Under the pieces are notes generated by a model that was not told where the DNA came from, searched no databases, and worked only from the letters and a program-made list of their open reading frames with translations. From positions 124,001 through 188,000 of the forward strand of contig NZ_JAUXXP010000059.1 in assembly GCF_030684895.1 (NCBI RefSeq): 64,000 nucleotides of DNA, written 5' to 3'. Source of the DNA: Pseudomonas sp. Lineage in GTDB: Bacteria; Pseudomonadota; Gammaproteobacteria; Pseudomonadales; Pseudomonadaceae. Of this stretch, positions 46,822-54,913 are shown one piece after another. Positions within the stretch are counted from its first letter, which is position 1. Every line of letters starts with the position of its first letter. The translations under genes and the position numbers were made by a program.

Positions 46822-47316
46822 ATGCCGAAACACCTGCTGCGCCCGCAGGGTGAATTCCCCAGCGCCGGACTGACCCGCCGCCTCGCTGCGATGTTTTATG
46901 ATTTTCTGCTGTGCATCGCGCTGCTGATCGTCGTGACCTTTATCTACAAGCTGATCCTGATGGGTTTCTACGGCGAGGCGCAGCTCAAGCAGATGTCCGA
47001 CGCCGGCGCCCTGGACGGCGATCCTCTGCTCTCGACTGTGCTGTTTCTCAGCCTGTTTGGTTTTTTCGCCAAATTCTGGACCCACAACGGCCAGACACTG
47101 GGCATGCAGGTGTGGGGCCTGCGCATCCAGAACGCCGACGGCACGGCGATCAGCCTATGGCAGGCATTGCTGCGCTTTCTGGTCGCCATCGGCTCCTGGC
47201 TGCTGCTGGGCCTGGGCTTTCTCTGGATGCTCTGGGATAAAGAAAAGCGCAGCTGGCATGACATCTATTCGGACAGCCAAGTGATTCAGCTGCCGAAGAA
47301 CATTCATAAGAAGTAA
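46822..47316 (+). CDS. RDD-family membrane protein
   Basis: 164 residues from ATG 46822 (MPKHLLRPQGEFPSAGL). The RDD domain shows the signature region TRRLAAMFYDFLLCIALLIV with R and D in the first helix, a second helix (~60-80, LSTVLFLSLFGFFAKFW), GQTLGMQVWGLRIQNADG and a third helix (IGSWLLLGLGFLWMLW), then the DKEKRSWHDIYSD motif. Function is generally unknown; some relatives are sodium/proton antiporters. Single gene with its own terminator. Confidence 0.92.
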   Translation: MPKHLLRPQGEFPSAGLTRRLAAMFYDFLLCIALLIVVTFIYKLILMGFYGEAQLKQMSDAGALDGDPLLSTVLFLSLFGFFAKFWTHNGQTLGMQVWGLRIQNADGTAISLWQALLRFLVAIGSWLLLGLGFLWMLWDKEKRSWHDIYSDSQVIQLPKNIHKK

Positions 47317-47331
47317 AACCCCAGATACAAG

Positions 47332-47369
47332 AAAGCCGGCGTGCACCCAGTGTGCACGCCGGCTTTTTT
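47332..47369 (+). terminator. Terminator of the RDD gene (facing lptG)
   Basis: AAAGCCGGCGTGCAC (47332-47346), 5-base loop, GTGCACGCCGGCTTTTTT. The 15-bp perfect stem with A and T tracts can work for lptG on the minus strand as well. Confidence 0.93.
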
Positions 47370-47378
47370 ACGCCTGAA

Positions 47379-48440
47379 TCAACCCGCGCGGCGTAGCAAC
47401 CAGACGCCGGCCAGCGCGCAGATACCGGCTGGAATCAGCACCGCCAGCAGCGGCGAGAAGCCGAACACCAGGCTTGATGGGCCGAGCAAGTCCTGGCTGA
47501 TCTTGAACACAAAACCCACCAGCACCCCGGTAAATACCCGCTGCCCCAGAGTTACCGAGCGCAGCGGGCCGAAGATAAAGGAGATCGCCATCAGCACCAG
47601 CGCAGCCGTTACCAAGGGCTGCAGCACCTTGGTCCAGAACGACAGCCAGTACTGACTGTTATTGAGGCCCTGTTCGGCCAGGTAGTGGATGTAGTTCCAC
47701 AACCCGGTCATCGACAGCGCATCCGGCGACAGCACCACGGTGCCGAGCAGCTGTGGCGTCAGCTCGACATCCCAGCGTTCACTGCCCTGCTCAATAACTT
47801 CACTGCTGCGCTCACGGAAATGCGTGGTCGCAACATCCTCCAGCAGCCAGTGATCGCCCTGGTACTGGGCGCGCCGGGCGAAGCTTGCGGACTGCATGCG
47901 TTTCTGCTCATCGAAACGATAACGCGTCACCCCAAACAGCACACCATTGGGCTGCACGGCGTTGATGTGCACATACTCCTGCCCCTGGCGATGCCACAAG
48001 CCGCGCTTTGCCGTCTGCGCTTCACCGCCGCCCTGGGCCATGGCCCGGCTGGCCTGAGCCTGATTTTCGCTATAAGGCGCGAGGTACTCGCCGATCAGCA
48101 CACCGACCAGCATCAGCACCAGCATCGGTTTCATCACCGCCCAGACAATCCGCCCAATCGATACACCGGCCGCACGCATGATGGTCAGTTCGCTGTTACT
48201 GGCCAGCGAGCCCAAGCCGATCAGGCAACCGATCAGCGCGGCCATCGGCAGCATTTCATAGATGCGTCGCGGCGCCGTCAGCAGCACATAGCCGAGGGCA
48301 TCGAGCAGGCTGTAGCTGTCCTCGACATCACCCAACTCGTCGATAAAGGCAAACAGCAGCGCCAGACCAACAATGATGCCCAGCACAGCGAGGATGGCGA
48401 CAAATACCTGTGCGCCGATATAGCGATCCAACTTAACCAC
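47379..48440 (-). CDS. lptG: LPS export permease LptG
   Basis: 353 residues. Membrane half of the LptB2FG transporter that extracts LPS from the inner membrane. GTG 48440 (VKLDRYIGAQVFVAILAVLG) is preceded by GGAGG, and the gene overlaps lptF by 8 bases. Three N-terminal helices, a periplasmic jellyroll (~140-260) and three C-terminal helices are visible. Confidence 0.95.
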   Translation of the reverse strand: MVKLDRYIGAQVFVAILAVLGIIVGLALLFAFIDELGDVEDSYSLLDALGYVLLTAPRRIYEMLPMAALIGCLIGLGSLASNSELTIMRAAGVSIGRIVWAVMKPMLVLMLVGVLIGEYLAPYSENQAQASRAMAQGGGEAQTAKRGLWHRQGQEYVHINAVQPNGVLFGVTRYRFDEQKRMQSASFARRAQYQGDHWLLEDVATTHFRERSSEVIEQGSERWDVELTPQLLGTVVLSPDALSMTGLWNYIHYLAEQGLNNSQYWLSFWTKVLQPLVTAALVLMAISFIFGPLRSVTLGQRVFTGVLVGFVFKISQDLLGPSSLVFGFSPLLAVLIPAGICALAGVWLLRRAG

Positions 48441-49554
48441 GGGCCACCTCCAGCGCCACACGACGGGCCGCCCAGCGCAAGCGCAGCGGTTCCCAATAAA
48501 GCAGCAATAGCCCGATCAATGCGAACAACCCATGCACCCACCACAAGCCCAAGGCTGTGGGGATCTTCTCTTTATCCAGCGCACCACGCGCGCCAATCAG
48601 CAGCGCCAGGTAAGCCATGTACAGCAAAATAGCCGGCAACAGCTTGAGAAAGCGTCCCTGGCGTGGATTGACCCGCGACAGCGGCACCGCCAGCAGGGTG
48701 ACTACAAAAACCAGCACGGGGATCGACAAGCGCCACTGCAATTCGGACTGCATGCGCGGCTTGTCATTACCAATCAGCTCGCGCGTCGGCATTGCCTCGC
48801 GGTCGGTGACCTCCACCGCCACTTCCGGTTTGGGCAGCAGTACGCCATAGGTGTCGTATTTGATGGCGCGGTAATCGGCCTGACCCGGATTGCCGTCGTA
48901 GCGGTAACCGTTTTCCAGAATCAGGTAGCGGCTGCCGTCGGCCTGGATCTCCTGGCGACCGGATTCAGCCACCAACACGGAGATGCCGCGCTCCTTGTCG
49001 CCTTTGCTGGACAGCTGTTTCTCGGAAATAAACACCCCGGCCAGCGAACCGCGATCTTCGGACAACTCCTCGGTGTAGGTCACCCGCGAGCCATTTTTCA
49101 TCGATTGAAAACGCCCAGGCACCAGGGTATCCAGCTCGGTCATGGCGCTCTGCTGATTGAGAATCCGCGCCACATGCTCAACGCCCTGCGGGGCCAAACC
49201 CAGGCTCAGCCAGCCGGCCAGCAACGCCACCAGGGTCGCCGGCGCAAGGCTGTAGGCAAGCAAGCGCTGCTGGCTCATGCCGGTAGCCGAGAGCACCGTC
49301 ATCTCGCTGTCCAGGTACATCCGCCCGTAGGCCAGGAGAATGCCGAGGAACAGCCCAAGCGGCAGAATCAGCTGGAGGAAGCCGGGAATCCGGTACGCCA
49401 TGATCATCAGCAGCACCCCGGGGTCGAGCAGGCCCTGCGCGGCCTGGGCCAGGTAGCGGATAAAGCGGCCACTCATAATGATGACCAGCAGCACCGCGCT
49501 TACGGCACTCAGGGTCAACAACACTTCACGAGACAGATAACGGAAGACGATCAA
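48433..49554 (-). CDS. lptF: LPS export permease LptF
   Basis: 373 residues. Partner of LptG with the same layout: helices at ~10-115, periplasmic jellyroll and helices from ~270. TTG at 49554 (IVFRYLSREVLLTLSAVSAV) fits the family N-terminus and has GGAG seven bases before it; a GTG at 49563 is the alternative. In pseudomonads pepA is normally divergent immediately upstream; here that place is taken by prophage. Confidence 0.94.
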   Translation of the reverse strand: MIVFRYLSREVLLTLSAVSAVLLVIIMSGRFIRYLAQAAQGLLDPGVLLMIMAYRIPGFLQLILPLGLFLGILLAYGRMYLDSEMTVLSATGMSQQRLLAYSLAPATLVALLAGWLSLGLAPQGVEHVARILNQQSAMTELDTLVPGRFQSMKNGSRVTYTEELSEDRGSLAGVFISEKQLSSKGDKERGISVLVAESGRQEIQADGSRYLILENGYRYDGNPGQADYRAIKYDTYGVLLPKPEVAVEVTDREAMPTRELIGNDKPRMQSELQWRLSIPVLVFVVTLLAVPLSRVNPRQGRFLKLLPAILLYMAYLALLIGARGALDKEKIPTALGLWWVHGLFALIGLLLLYWEPLRLRWAARRVALEVARG

Positions 49555-49854
49555 ACCAGACACTCCAGGGTTGTCAGGCTCAGGCGGCTAAGATCAAACT
49601 AGCCGCACTGCTTGCCGGCTCGCCCAATTGGCGAACCATCGAAAAATAGCCGGCATTATCCTGCGATTAGTTAGGCGTGTCACTGAGCTTGAAAGGCGCA
49701 TGAATGCTAGGCCGTATGCGCCTAAATACGTTCTAAACCGCTTTACTACGCAATCAGTGGTACAGGAATTGGTACAAGCGATCCATTGCCGAATCAGGTG
49801 ATAGCGCTGGAAAATAGAATCAGCGGGCGACCAGATCACTGCGGGAGACTAACA
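49555..49854. other. Junction between lptF and the prophage
   Basis: 300 bases without a supported gene. It should hold the lptF promoter and the prophage left end. A hairpin AGGCGCAT (49694-49701) / ATGCGCCT (49716-49723) is present, and GGTACAGGAATTGGTACAAG (49759-49778) carries a short direct repeat GGTACA-N7-GGTACA. The exact attachment site cannot be placed without the right end. Confidence 0.5.
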
Positions 49855-50175
49855 ATGTGGGTGAATGTCGAAGTGATGGCGGGACGAGTCCTTGACTGGG
49901 CAGTCGGTCAGATCGAGGGGACAAACGCTGAGGGAAAGCCACCGCTGCCATATTCAACCGATTGGGCTACCGGCGGGTATCTGCTTGATAAATACAAGCT
50001 CGATGTTGTCACGCACACATATGGCTTTTGTGTTGTTGATGACTGGGGCCATGGCGAGATATACAAGCTGAGCCCTGAAGGCGAAACATACCTCATTGCA
50101 GCTGGCCGACACCTGGTATGCGCAAATTTAGGCGACCGTCTGAAAGTTCCTGAATGGGTCACCAGCCTGGAATAG
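49855..50175 (+). CDS. NinX-like phage protein (DUF2591)
   Basis: 106 residues from ATG 49855, with GGGAG before it. The opening MWVNVEVMAGRVLDWAVGQI and the segment PLPYSTDWATGGYLLDKYKL follow the DUF2591/NinX pattern of phage early proteins of unknown function. It is plus strand, opposite to the tail and lysis genes. Confidence 0.78.
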   Translation: MWVNVEVMAGRVLDWAVGQIEGTNAEGKPPLPYSTDWATGGYLLDKYKLDVVTHTYGFCVVDDWGHGEIYKLSPEGETYLIAAGRHLVCANLGDRLKVPEWVTSLE

Positions 50176-50209
50176 CGCCATTCGCGGCCACCCCCCGTCC
50201 TGGGCACGA

Positions 50210-50758
50210 TCACCAACCACCCAACGAATCAAACGATCTTTCGCACACCAGCCCTCTTATTCGACTGTCGTCGGCGACTCCAGCATAGAGTTGAGCGAGC
50301 GCTCCAAGGCGGCCGAGCAGCTCGGTACGCACTCGGGAATCGGCTTCTGCTGCCTGGCTGAGCTGGGCAGTGATGGTATTGCCGGCGTCACGGCTGCGGC
50401 GCTCAGCTGCTTCGAGGCGCAGCTTGAGCCGCTCAAGAGCACTGCCAGCATTGGCAGCATCAGCCCGAGCAGTTTCCAGTTGTTGTTCGGCATCCTTCTG
50501 CACCTCATCTATGGCCGCCATGCGGCGCTTGGTTTCCTGCAGGGCGGCTAGCGTTGCCTTGCGGTCACGCTCGCTAACCTCGGTTTTGTAGTCGGCAAGG
50601 GCCGTGGCCGAGTTGGCCGCCTTGGTCAGCGCGACCGCTGCCTCAACCTGGGCCAGCGCCACCCGCACCTGCTGCGCGCCGCCGACCAGCGCCAGGGAAA
50701 GCGCCCAGGCCATGGCCAGCCACGTCCAGGACGGGACAAGCTTCAGCCAGGCAGTCAC
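50210..50758 (-). CDS. Rz-like i-spanin (DUF2514 type)
   Basis: 182 residues from GTG 50758, overlapping the lysis gene (GTGA). One N-terminal membrane helix (WTWLAMAWALSLALVGGA) followed by a long coiled coil with AALQETKRRMAAIDEVQKDA, then LRLEAAERRSRDAGNTI, matches phage Rz/DUF2514 proteins, which bridge to an outer-membrane partner for the last step of lysis. A candidate partner ORF is nested in another frame (50257-50508). Confidence 0.8.
   Translation of the reverse strand: MTAWLKLVPSWTWLAMAWALSLALVGGAQQVRVALAQVEAAVALTKAANSATALADYKTEVSERDRKATLAALQETKRRMAAIDEVQKDAEQQLETARADAANAGSALERLKLRLEAAERRSRDAGNTITAQLSQAAEADSRVRTELLGRLGALAQLYAGVADDSRIRGLVCERSFDSLGGW
50257..50508 (-). CDS. Candidate nested Rz1-like o-spanin
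   Basis: 83 codons inside the Rz-like gene in another frame. Basic start (MRCRRMPNNNWKLL), hydrophobic core GLMLPMLAVLLSG, then SSC and a Pro/Ser-rich tail, the order of a lipoprotein o-spanin. The lipobox is not canonical (GSSC), and long antisense or out-of-frame ORFs are common at this G+C, so this is tentative. Confidence 0.3.
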   Translation of the reverse strand: MRCRRMPNNNWKLLGLMLPMLAVLLSGSSCASKQLSAAAVTPAIPSLPSSARQQKPIPECVPSCSAALERSLNSMLESPTTVE

Positions 50759-51303
50759 GGGTAAACCGCCCGCTCTGCAGCTGCGTAGTTGCGGCCCCAC
50801 TTGGCGCGCAGCTCATCCTTCTGCGCTTGAGTGCCACGGCTATGCGCACCAGGGCGCCAGGTGCGCAGGTAAAGCTGCCATGCGGTGTCGACGGCGCCTT
50901 TTCCAGGCAATTTGCCAGGATCTGTCCACAGCAGAAGGCGCGCGAGAGCTGCGGCAAGCACATCGTCGTGCTCGATTGCCGTATATATGCGCTCATTCAC
51001 CGGCTGTACGCCGCGCGCAGCGCACACGGCAACGGCCAGTTCACTGGTCAGGTGGTGGCGCAGCACGCCGTGCACCATGCCGCCGCCCAGTTCAGCCTGC
51101 CAAAAGCTGCGCGCAGGGCCTTCTGGCACGTTTAGGCGCACCCCTTCACGAATAACTGTGATGATTTGGCGCCGATCAACAAAGCGCGACTCATGCAGGC
51201 CGATGGCCAGCAGCATCACCTCAGCCTGGGGGCTGCACATTTTCGCGGGCAGCAGCAAAAGCGCCGGCTCAATCGCTGAGCGGCGTATCTCTGAAAGGGT
51301 CAT
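50755..51303 (-). CDS. Phage lysis-region protein, lysozyme-like candidate
   Basis: 182 residues. The arrangement AIGLHESRF (possible catalytic Glu) followed by GPARSFWQAELGGGMVHGVL recalls lysozyme-fold muramidases, and its place directly before the spanin supports an endolysin role. The C-terminal segment ALARLLLWTDPGKLPGKGAV then AWQLYLRTWRPG is conserved in proteins usually called hypothetical. No signal peptide. Enzyme activity is an inference from context. Confidence 0.62.
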   Translation of the reverse strand: MTLSEIRRSAIEPALLLLPAKMCSPQAEVMLLAIGLHESRFVDRRQIITVIREGVRLNVPEGPARSFWQAELGGGMVHGVLRHHLTSELAVAVCAARGVQPVNERIYTAIEHDDVLAAALARLLLWTDPGKLPGKGAVDTAWQLYLRTWRPGAHSRGTQAQKDELRAKWGRNYAAAERAVYP

Positions 51304-51320
51304 GGGTTACTCCAGGCAAC

Positions 51321-51342
51321 AAAAAGCCCGCACTCGGCGGGC
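51321..51342 (-). terminator. Terminator between the tail operon and the lysis gene
   Basis: Minus strand GCCCGC-CGAGT-GCGGGC then TTTTTGTT, just before the lysis gene start. Transcripts from the fibre region crossing csrA in antisense would stop here, so the lysis genes need readthrough or their own promoter. Confidence 0.8.
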
Positions 51343-51403
51343 ATGGTCTAGGCTGTGGATTGCGCGCAAGGCGCACCCACTTATCTATGCAAGGATGCTA
51401 TCG

Positions 51404-51616
51404 ATGGGACTGATACTCGCCCGCAAGCTCAACGAAGAGATCGTGTTGTTCGCCGCGCCTGGCGCTGATCCAGCGCTACTCATTGAGCAGCTAACTGAAG
51501 GCTTCACAATCCGGGTACATGAGGTCAATGATTCCGGCACCAATGTGAAGCTCGACATCAGTGCGCCTGCTGGCATCAGGGTTCTTCGCAGTGAGCTGCT
51601 TGATCGCGAGCCTTAG
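51404..51616 (+). CDS. CsrA/RsmA-like translational regulator (phage-borne)
   Basis: 70 residues from ATG 51404, with AAGGA before it. Start GLILARKLNEEIVLF and end NVKLDISAPAGIRVLRSELL align with CsrA strands 1 and 4-5, including the RNA-contacting Leu4-like and Arg44-like positions (VLRSE). About ten extra residues (ADPALLIEQLTEGF) sit between strands 1 and 2. It is plus strand within a minus-strand operon and converges with the peptidase gene (4-base overlap). It may alter host Rsm-controlled genes or phage translation. Confidence 0.85.
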   Translation: MGLILARKLNEEIVLFAAPGADPALLIEQLTEGFTIRVHEVNDSGTNVKLDISAPAGIRVLRSELLDREP

Positions 51617-52074
51617 GCAGCCAGGCGAAGCGCCCAGCTGTCGTTCAGCCACTGACAATGCGTACCCGTCGTTTGCGGGTTGTAGATCGAAGGGTTCGGC
51701 AACGCCAACGCGCGCATGCACCACTCGGAGCAGAACGCAGCATGCTCGGTCGGGCGGTTGCGGTTGAACACCTGGCTGGCGATCAGCGATGGCCATCCGT
51801 ACACGTCGCTGTCCGTGGTTTCGAAGTAGCGGACGATGGCGGCCGCATCTGCCCATGGCAGATCGATCAAGTCCCAGTGGTCTTTACCCAAGCTGATTTC
51901 ATCAGAGCCAGGCCCTACCCGCTTTCTCCGCACGCCCTTGTCCATCACGGAACTGGAGTAGCACCAGCCGTCCACTACCAGCTCGCAGTGGCTGTAGATG
52001 CTGCCCGTCCACCAGCGAATTGCGGCATTGCCGAGCTGGCCTTTGCCTTTGTACAGCGCGAGTTGTGCCGGCAT
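51613..52074 (-). CDS. Permuted NlpC/P60-like phage peptidase
   Basis: 153 residues. H29 in IYSHCELVVDG and a Cys in AAFCSEWCMRAL give the permuted papain-like order (His before Cys) of YiiX/NlpC-type hydrolases; such phage proteins are often misnamed enoyl-CoA hydratase. It lies at the end of the tail operon, so a role in cell-wall penetration or lysis is likely. No signal peptide. Confidence 0.7.
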   Translation of the reverse strand: MPAQLALYKGKGQLGNAAIRWWTGSIYSHCELVVDGWCYSSSVMDKGVRRKRVGPGSDEISLGKDHWDLIDLPWADAAAIVRYFETTDSDVYGWPSLIASQVFNRNRPTEHAAFCSEWCMRALALPNPSIYNPQTTGTHCQWLNDSWALRLAA

Positions 52075-52676
52075 CAGAAAAGCTCCTGCAGCTGTGCGGG
52101 TGGCGTACTCATGATCAGCACGGCCTGGGCCTGCATCTCGGCGTACAGGCTGAGCGGGATTGTGTAATCCAACTCTGGATTGCCGCCGGCCTTGATCTGG
52201 TCCTCATACTTCTGCCGCATGCCGGTTAGATACGAGCTGACGGTCTCGAACTGCTGCGCCTTGGTAAGCGTGCGCAGCAGGTATTCCACGCGATCAATCC
52301 CGCGCGTTGCGGCGGCGCGATCAATCCAGGGCGTGAGCGCGTTTTCGGGATCGGCAACCCAGGCTTTTGACTCTTTGTCTTGGGTGGGCCAAGTGTCCTT
52401 CTCCAGCTGCGGGTAGTCGGCGGTGATGGCTCTGGTGGCCTCATCGTAACTGCCGTTATTTCTAGTCAGCCGAATGGCGCGTACCTGGTCGGGGGTTGGC
52501 TCTGGCACTACTTCCGGCTCCGGATCGGGCGCAGGCCCAACGCTGAACCCACCCTCAATACTCACCACCAGGCCTTCAAGCATGCCAGCTAGCGCCTCGG
52601 AATATTGCTGCTCGGTGATTTCAATGCCGCCTTCAATCGGGGCGCGACTGATACGCTCTTCTGCTGCGTAAGGCAT
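52074..52676 (-). CDS. Tail-fibre-region protein
   Basis: 200 residues. A Pro/Glu-rich linker (APDPEPEVVPEPTPDQVRAI, near 50-70) splits an N-terminal domain from a helical C-terminal part (RVEYLLRTLTKAQQFETVSS, YLTGMRQKYEDQIKAGG). The location after fibre genes suggests a fibre-assembly or accessory structural protein. It overlaps its neighbours by one base on each side, a tight operon. Confidence 0.65.
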   Translation of the reverse strand: MPYAAEERISRAPIEGGIEITEQQYSEALAGMLEGLVVSIEGGFSVGPAPDPEPEVVPEPTPDQVRAIRLTRNNGSYDEATRAITADYPQLEKDTWPTQDKESKAWVADPENALTPWIDRAAATRGIDRVEYLLRTLTKAQQFETVSSYLTGMRQKYEDQIKAGGNPELDYTIPLSLYAEMQAQAVLIMSTPPAQLQELF

Positions 52677-53275
52677 CAGCGAATCCTCATGTAATAGTCA
52701 GCGCCGATGTTCTTGGCTCGGGTTTCACTTGCAGTTCGTGCCACACGCGACGCGTCAAATGTTCCTGCTACGCCTGCGGTTGCTGTGAAAGAAGGTCGGC
52801 TGCTGAGACTTCCACCAGCAGCAAACGCGCCAGTAAGGCCTGTAGAGTTAAGTGCGATAGCTACCAAATCAGAACCTGAGAACGAGCCGGTGATGTTCTG
52901 CAACGCGTCAGCCTCAACAGTCCCGCTTGAACCCGCGCGCAAGGCCCGGCGCTCAGTGTTGATAAGCCGCACGGTTTGCCCATTAAGCGCGCTGCCTGTG
53001 TCACTTATCGCAGCAGTGGCCTGCACCAAAGGTGCTGAACCGCTCAACGACTCGCTCGATAAGACCCCTGTGTTGTAGCTGTCGCTGGCGGTCAGCTTTA
53101 TGTAGCGGTAGTTGGCGTTATCGGTGGGCGGCGCCGTCACTCCGGTGAGGTGCGTCCAGAGCGGGAATGGTGAACCTATGGGAATGTGAGCCCATAGATC
53201 TAGGCCCAGTACATCCGCCGCTGGCAACTGGCGAACCTTGCCACTAATGCGCACCAGCGGTTTGCGCAGGGCCAT
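52676..53275 (-). CDS. Phage fibre/tip structural protein
   Basis: 199 residues, Ser/Thr/Ala/Gly-rich and beta-prone (TGVLSSESLSGSAPLVQATA, SFTATAGVAGTFDASRVART), as in distal tail or receptor-binding parts. No enzymatic motif. It overlaps the genes before and after by one base. Function is inferred from position. Confidence 0.62.
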   Translation of the reverse strand: MALRKPLVRISGKVRQLPAADVLGLDLWAHIPIGSPFPLWTHLTGVTAPPTDNANYRYIKLTASDSYNTGVLSSESLSGSAPLVQATAAISDTGSALNGQTVRLINTERRALRAGSSGTVEADALQNITGSFSGSDLVAIALNSTGLTGAFAAGGSLSSRPSFTATAGVAGTFDASRVARTASETRAKNIGADYYMRIR

Positions 53276-53793
53276 TACAGAACCACCGGCGCTTCTTTAA
53301 CGGTAACCAGCTCGGTAGCAGACTTTGCGATACCGAGGTACTGGCAAACCTTATTGGCGTTGGCCACGTCAGCCGCATCGAGCGCCGTAGAGATCACGCC
53401 ACCTGCTGTACCGAGCCAATATTCGGCGCCCTCGGTCAGTCCGGTCTGATGCGAGTTGACGGTGTTAAGGCGCTTCACCGTGGCGTTCGCTGCACTACTA
53501 ACAGCGGCCTCAACGTAGCCATGCGCAGGACGCCCGTTGCTGTTGTCGGCCTTGCGCACTTTGAGGGTGCCGGAGTCGCTAAACAGGTTGACGTAATCAC
53601 CGGCCGACAGCGCCTCAAAAGCGGGCGCAATAACCTGGTTTGCACCGATGCCGGATGGCAGCAGGCTTGCGTCCAGTTTGCCGCTGCTGTCGAGCGCAAC
53701 GACTTTGCCGGCATCGCCGGCGCCGGCCGAGGTCACGATTGCAGCGATTTGTTTCAGGCGGCCGCCTACGCGGGCCAGGAAAGATTGAGCCAT
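53275..53793 (-). CDS. Phage structural protein with fibre-like C-terminal part
   Basis: 172 residues. The segment GKVVALDSSGKLDASLLPSG is the linker seen before fibre or decoration domains in many phage proteins; the rest (FEALSAGDYVNLFSDSGTLK, GYVEAAVSSAANATVKRLN) resembles DUF2190-like capsid or tail decoration domains. It is separated from the upstream gene by 5 bases. Confidence 0.65.
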   Translation of the reverse strand: MAQSFLARVGGRLKQIAAIVTSAGAGDAGKVVALDSSGKLDASLLPSGIGANQVIAPAFEALSAGDYVNLFSDSGTLKVRKADNSNGRPAHGYVEAAVSSAANATVKRLNTVNSHQTGLTEGAEYWLGTAGGVISTALDAADVANANKVCQYLGIAKSATELVTVKEAPVVL

Positions 53794-53798
53794 GGTGT

Positions 53799-54287
53799 TT
53801 ACTCCGGTAGTTCGATGGGTTGCTGCAGGTTGAGGGTGATGCGCGTGGCCGATACCGCCGCGCCGATCAGCACGTCGAAGCCGTCAGCCGGCGGGGTTTG
53901 AGTTAATGCGCCGGCGCTGCCAAGCCATACAGGCCCTGGCGTCCAACTCCATCCGCTATCGTCGATAGGGCCAGAGCGCTGAATGTTGATTTGCTCACCC
54001 GGGTTGGCTGCCGTAAGCGTCAAGCCGAGCAGAAGGTCGATGTTGTCTTCATCGCGGTAGTCCAGGTAACGCACCTGGCCATCCAGCTCGTACACCGCGC
54101 GCAAAGCGCTGAGCGCTTCGCCGGCGGTGCGCTGGAAAGCAGAGCCACCAGCCGGGCCGGGCTCACCGGCTCGCCCAGCCGGCCCCTGCCGCCCACCCGC
54201 CACCACTACCGCAGGCGCCTGGCGCGGCTCTACCACCACTACAAACGGATGGCTGGCCACGACTACCGCAGGGCAGCAATCACCCAT
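53799..54287 (-). CDS. Short collagen-like tail protein
   Basis: 162 residues from ATG 54287, overlapping the previous gene by 8 bases. Near residues 30-45 a Gly-x-y stretch (GRQGPAGRAGEPGPAGG) can form a short triple helix, common in trimeric phage fibres. A beta-rich C-terminal domain follows (ALRAVYELDGQVRYLDY, then LNLQQPIELPE). The N-terminus is Val-rich and not a signal peptide. Confidence 0.7.
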   Translation of the reverse strand: MGDCCPAVVVASHPFVVVVEPRQAPAVVVAGGRQGPAGRAGEPGPAGGSAFQRTAGEALSALRAVYELDGQVRYLDYRDEDNIDLLLGLTLTAANPGEQINIQRSGPIDDSGWSWTPGPVWLGSAGALTQTPPADGFDVLIGAAVSATRITLNLQQPIELPE

Positions 54288-54861
54288 GGCAGCCACCACT
54301 GACGGTCACGTCACCGGAGAGCCAGCGAATCACGTCGCCATCGCTCATGGTCAAGTCCAGGTCATAGGTGCCGCGCTGCCAGGTGATGCTGTTGCTCTGT
54401 TCAACGGTGAGCACAATCATCATTTGCCCCAGGCCCTCGACCACCAGGCCACCGTTGGCTGTGGTTAGCTCAAGCTGGGGGCCGGGGCCGCACAGCAGCA
54501 AGCGCCCGCTGCAGCCGGTCAGGTCAACCGGCAGTTGGTAGGTGATGCGCCCACCGGTAGCGCGGCTGTCCACGCCGTCGAGGTTGTTGAATTCCAGCGT
54601 GTTGGCATCGATCACATCAGGCATGTAAAAGGCTTCGCGGCCCGGCTCGCGGTTCAGCGAGCCGCCGCCCGATACCCCACGAATCCACACCGGCCAGGTG
54701 CCTGGCAGGCCATGGCCAGGCACTGACATGCGCAGCGGCGCGGTGCGGTGAATCTCGGTTATGACCGGCGAAGGTGAAACGAACTGCGGCTGCATCAGCC
54801 ACAGCGGCTTTCGATTGGTAGCACCACGAACGAGAGGCAGGTCTAGGCGGGCCGGCTGCAT
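54280..54861 (-). CDS. Phage tail protein, unknown
   Basis: 193 residues. The middle has RMSVPGHGLPGTWPVWIRGV and VIDANTLEFNNLDGV, which recall the ubiquitin/Ig-like segments of tail-tip proteins. The C-terminus ITWQRGTYDLDLTMSDGDVI then RWLSGDVTVSGG is a pattern of baseplate or tip components that handle ribbon-helix-type beta folds. No enzyme motif. Operon of tail genes. Confidence 0.65.
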   Translation of the reverse strand: MQPARLDLPLVRGATNRKPLWLMQPQFVSPSPVITEIHRTAPLRMSVPGHGLPGTWPVWIRGVSGGGSLNREPGREAFYMPDVIDANTLEFNNLDGVDSRATGGRITYQLPVDLTGCSGRLLLCGPGPQLELTTANGGLVVEGLGQMMIVLTVEQSNSITWQRGTYDLDLTMSDGDVIRWLSGDVTVSGGCHG

Positions 54862-54913
54862 GGCTGGCTACTCCAAATAATTTTTATGGGAAGCTGGGGT
54901 GAAAGGCAGCTTG

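Noticed and set aside
46402..47085. 227-codon minus-strand frame across the cold-shock and RDD genes
   Set aside because: Both plus-strand genes are certain and have ribosome sites and terminators; the minus frame has none.
49594..49839. Minus-strand frame as a phage integrase fragment
   Set aside because: No integrase motif (no R-H-R-Y) and no ribosome site; it is likely non-coding junction DNA.
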